A stretch of 5,712 nt of DNA, from contig CALPQA020000150.1 in the NCBI GenBank assembly GCA_943325595.2, positions 1 to 5,712 on the forward strand. Reading direction: 5' to 3'. Positions 5,356 through 5,712 of this stretch are shown piece by piece. This DNA is from Auritidibacter sp. Marseille-P8566. Lineage in GTDB: Bacteria > Bacteroidota > Bacteroidia > Flavobacteriales > Flavobacteriaceae. The position numbers and the translations under genes are program-made. Position 1 is the first letter of the stretch; every line of letters starts with the position of its first letter. Under the pieces are notes generated by a model that was given only the letters and a program-made list of their open reading frames with translations, was not told the origin of the DNA and searched no databases.

Positions 5356-5386
5356 TAAATTTAAAATTTCTAATAATTACAAACAA
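5356..5386 (-). promoter_or_regulatory. Candidate int promoter of Bacteroidetes type
   Basis: On the minus strand TAAATTTA (5363-5356) matches seven of eight positions of the TAnnTTTG -7 element. A TTG (5386-5384) lies 20 bases upstream, within the 17-23 base spacing reported for flavobacterial promoters. The predicted leader to the ATG at 5331 is about 20 bases. In such AT-rich DNA a near match can arise by chance. Confidence 0.3.
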
Positions 5387-5391
5387 GATGT

Positions 5392-5408
5392 ACATATTTT
5401 GAATATGT
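5392..5408. repeat. 17-bp inverted repeat upstream of the int promoter
   Basis: ACATATT-TTG-AATATGT is a perfect 7-bp inverted repeat around a 3-base centre, immediately upstream of the candidate TTG box of the int promoter. The position suits an operator for a repressor or activator of int, or an accessory site for the recombinase or Xis. No hairpin-plus-T-run is present, so it is unlikely to be a terminator. Confidence 0.4.
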
Positions 5409-5414
5409 TGTTGA

Positions 5415-5493
5415 ACACCTTGTTGTACTGGTGGTTTTCTGTGAGAGGTGTCACTTAAATTTTTATAATTTAGTGACACCTTGAAAGACACCA
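5415..5493. repeat. Spaced ACACC repeats with a long inverted repeat, candidate recombinase arm sites
   Basis: ACACCT occurs at 5415-5420, inverted as AGGTGT at 5446-5451, again direct at 5476-5481, and as ACACCA at 5488-5493. The first three are spaced about 30 bases apart, close to three helical turns. The second and third belong to a perfect 10-bp inverted repeat, AGGTGTCACT (5446-5455) and AGTGACACCT (5472-5481), extended by AAAT/ATTT with a single bulged base. ACACCTTG is shared in full by the first and third copies. Ordered direct and inverted repeats between an integrase gene and the element end are the usual form of arm-type or Xis binding sites. Function here is inferred from position. 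The stretch from 5332 to 5591 holds no gene that I can support. Confidence 0.45.
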
Positions 5494-5537
5494 AAACTTT
5501 GAGATTAAATGAATAATTTGATATTCCTAGAAACGAA

Positions 5538-5571
5538 AAAACCCACTAAATCGTTGAATTTAGTGGGTTTT
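5538..5571 (-). terminator. Strong intrinsic terminator downstream of tRNA-Ser
   Basis: AAAACCCACTAAAT (5538-5551) and its perfect complement ATTTAGTGGGTTTT (5558-5571) form a 14-bp stem with a 6-base loop. On the minus strand the stem ends in a run of six T, complementary to 5536-5541. It follows the tRNA 3' end by 20 bases and should end tRNA-Ser transcription before the int promoter region. On the plus strand it ends in TTTTG and could also block read-through toward the tRNA gene. Confidence 0.85.
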
Positions 5572-5591
5572 GTAACCATTTGTATTTCTAC

Positions 5592-5615
5592 TGGCGGAGA
5601 AAGAGGGATTCGAAC
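5592..5615. other. Presumed attachment site at the tRNA-Ser 3' end
   Basis: The integrase gene begins 260 bases from the tRNA 3' end, with repeat-rich DNA between, the standard layout for tRNA-targeted elements. Insertion would duplicate part of the T arm and acceptor 3' strand. No second copy of this segment is visible elsewhere in the window, so the exact core and the other end of the element are undefined. The terminator at 5538-5571 would then be supplied by the element. Alternatively the true boundary is left of the terminator. Confidence 0.4.
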
Positions 5616-5679
5616 CCCCGGACCTGTTACAGTCAACAGTTTTCAAGACTGCCGCATTCGACCGCTCTGCCATTTCTCC
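5592..5679 (-). tRNA. tRNA-Ser(UGA)
   Basis: This is an 88-base gene with encoded CCA. Acceptor arms GGAGAAA (from 5679) and TTTCTCC pair over seven bases, with discriminator G. The anticodon loop CTTGAAA gives anticodon TGA (plus-strand positions 5645-5643), reading UCA and related serine codons. The long variable arm typical of class II serine tRNAs is present, and the T arm has GTTCGAATC. The structure looks intact. The 3' end faces the integrase gene, so it is the probable integration target. The sequence to its right (5680-5712) is too short to assign. Confidence 0.96.
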
Positions 5680-5712
5680 AGTAACTCGCACATAATTTCT
5701 TATTGCGGTTGC

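Noticed and set aside
1..5712. CRISPR array, insertion sequence or toxin-antitoxin pair
   Set aside because: There is no regularly spaced repeat of suitable length, no transposase, and no small paired genes with toxin or antitoxin features.

Overview
The window reads as the integrase-proximal end of a mobile genomic island in a member of the Bacteroidetes, most likely a Flavobacterium-like organism. The DNA is AT-rich by eye, and start codons lack recognisable Shine-Dalgarno sequences. The gene families (RteC, an IntDOT-like tyrosine recombinase lacking the first catalytic arginine, a DUF6660-like Cys-rich protein) are typical of that phylum. Every gene I can support lies on the minus strand, so the natural reading direction is from the right end to the left.

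Right end: a complete tRNA-Ser(UGA) gene (5592-5679) points its 3' end into the window. It is followed by a strong hairpin terminator (5538-5571), then about 150 bases of repeat-rich DNA, then the integrase gene (4087-5331). This is the classic layout of an island inserted at the 3' end of a tRNA gene. I see no second copy of the tRNA 3' end, so the far end of the element is probably outside the window.

Middle: a regulation and replication block follows. It holds rteC (3162-4010, with a 13-bp inverted repeat in its leader), a small MerR/excisionase-type helix-turn-helix gene (2748-3053), a winged-helix replication-initiator-like gene (1858-2751, ATGA overlap with the previous gene) and a DnaC/IstB-like AAA+ ATPase (1260-1925, 68-base overlap with the initiator). 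By analogy with CTnDOT, RteC would switch on the helix-turn-helix/excision operon. The initiator plus loader pair resembles the lambda O/P or phage replisome-organizer/DnaC modules and would recruit host DnaB helicase to the excised element. A further gene (598-1238) of an unnamed family closes the block. It is split by a -1 frameshift at a run of eight A, which is also a well-phased slippery heptamer.

Left end: a terminator-like hairpin (573-599) separates this block from what looks like metal-efflux cargo. That cargo is a small secreted Cys/His-rich protein (223-537, GTG start) and the first 38 codons of a CusA/CzcA-type heavy-metal RND pump (1-116, cut by the window edge). The roughly 100 bases between these two genes form a nested set of hairpins inside a 14-bp inverted repeat.

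The most unusual points are the frameshifted gene with its slippery A run, the structured spacer ahead of the pump gene, the rteC leader inverted repeat that coincides with a wrong longer start, and the repeat array between int and the tRNA. I see no CRISPR array and no insertion sequence.
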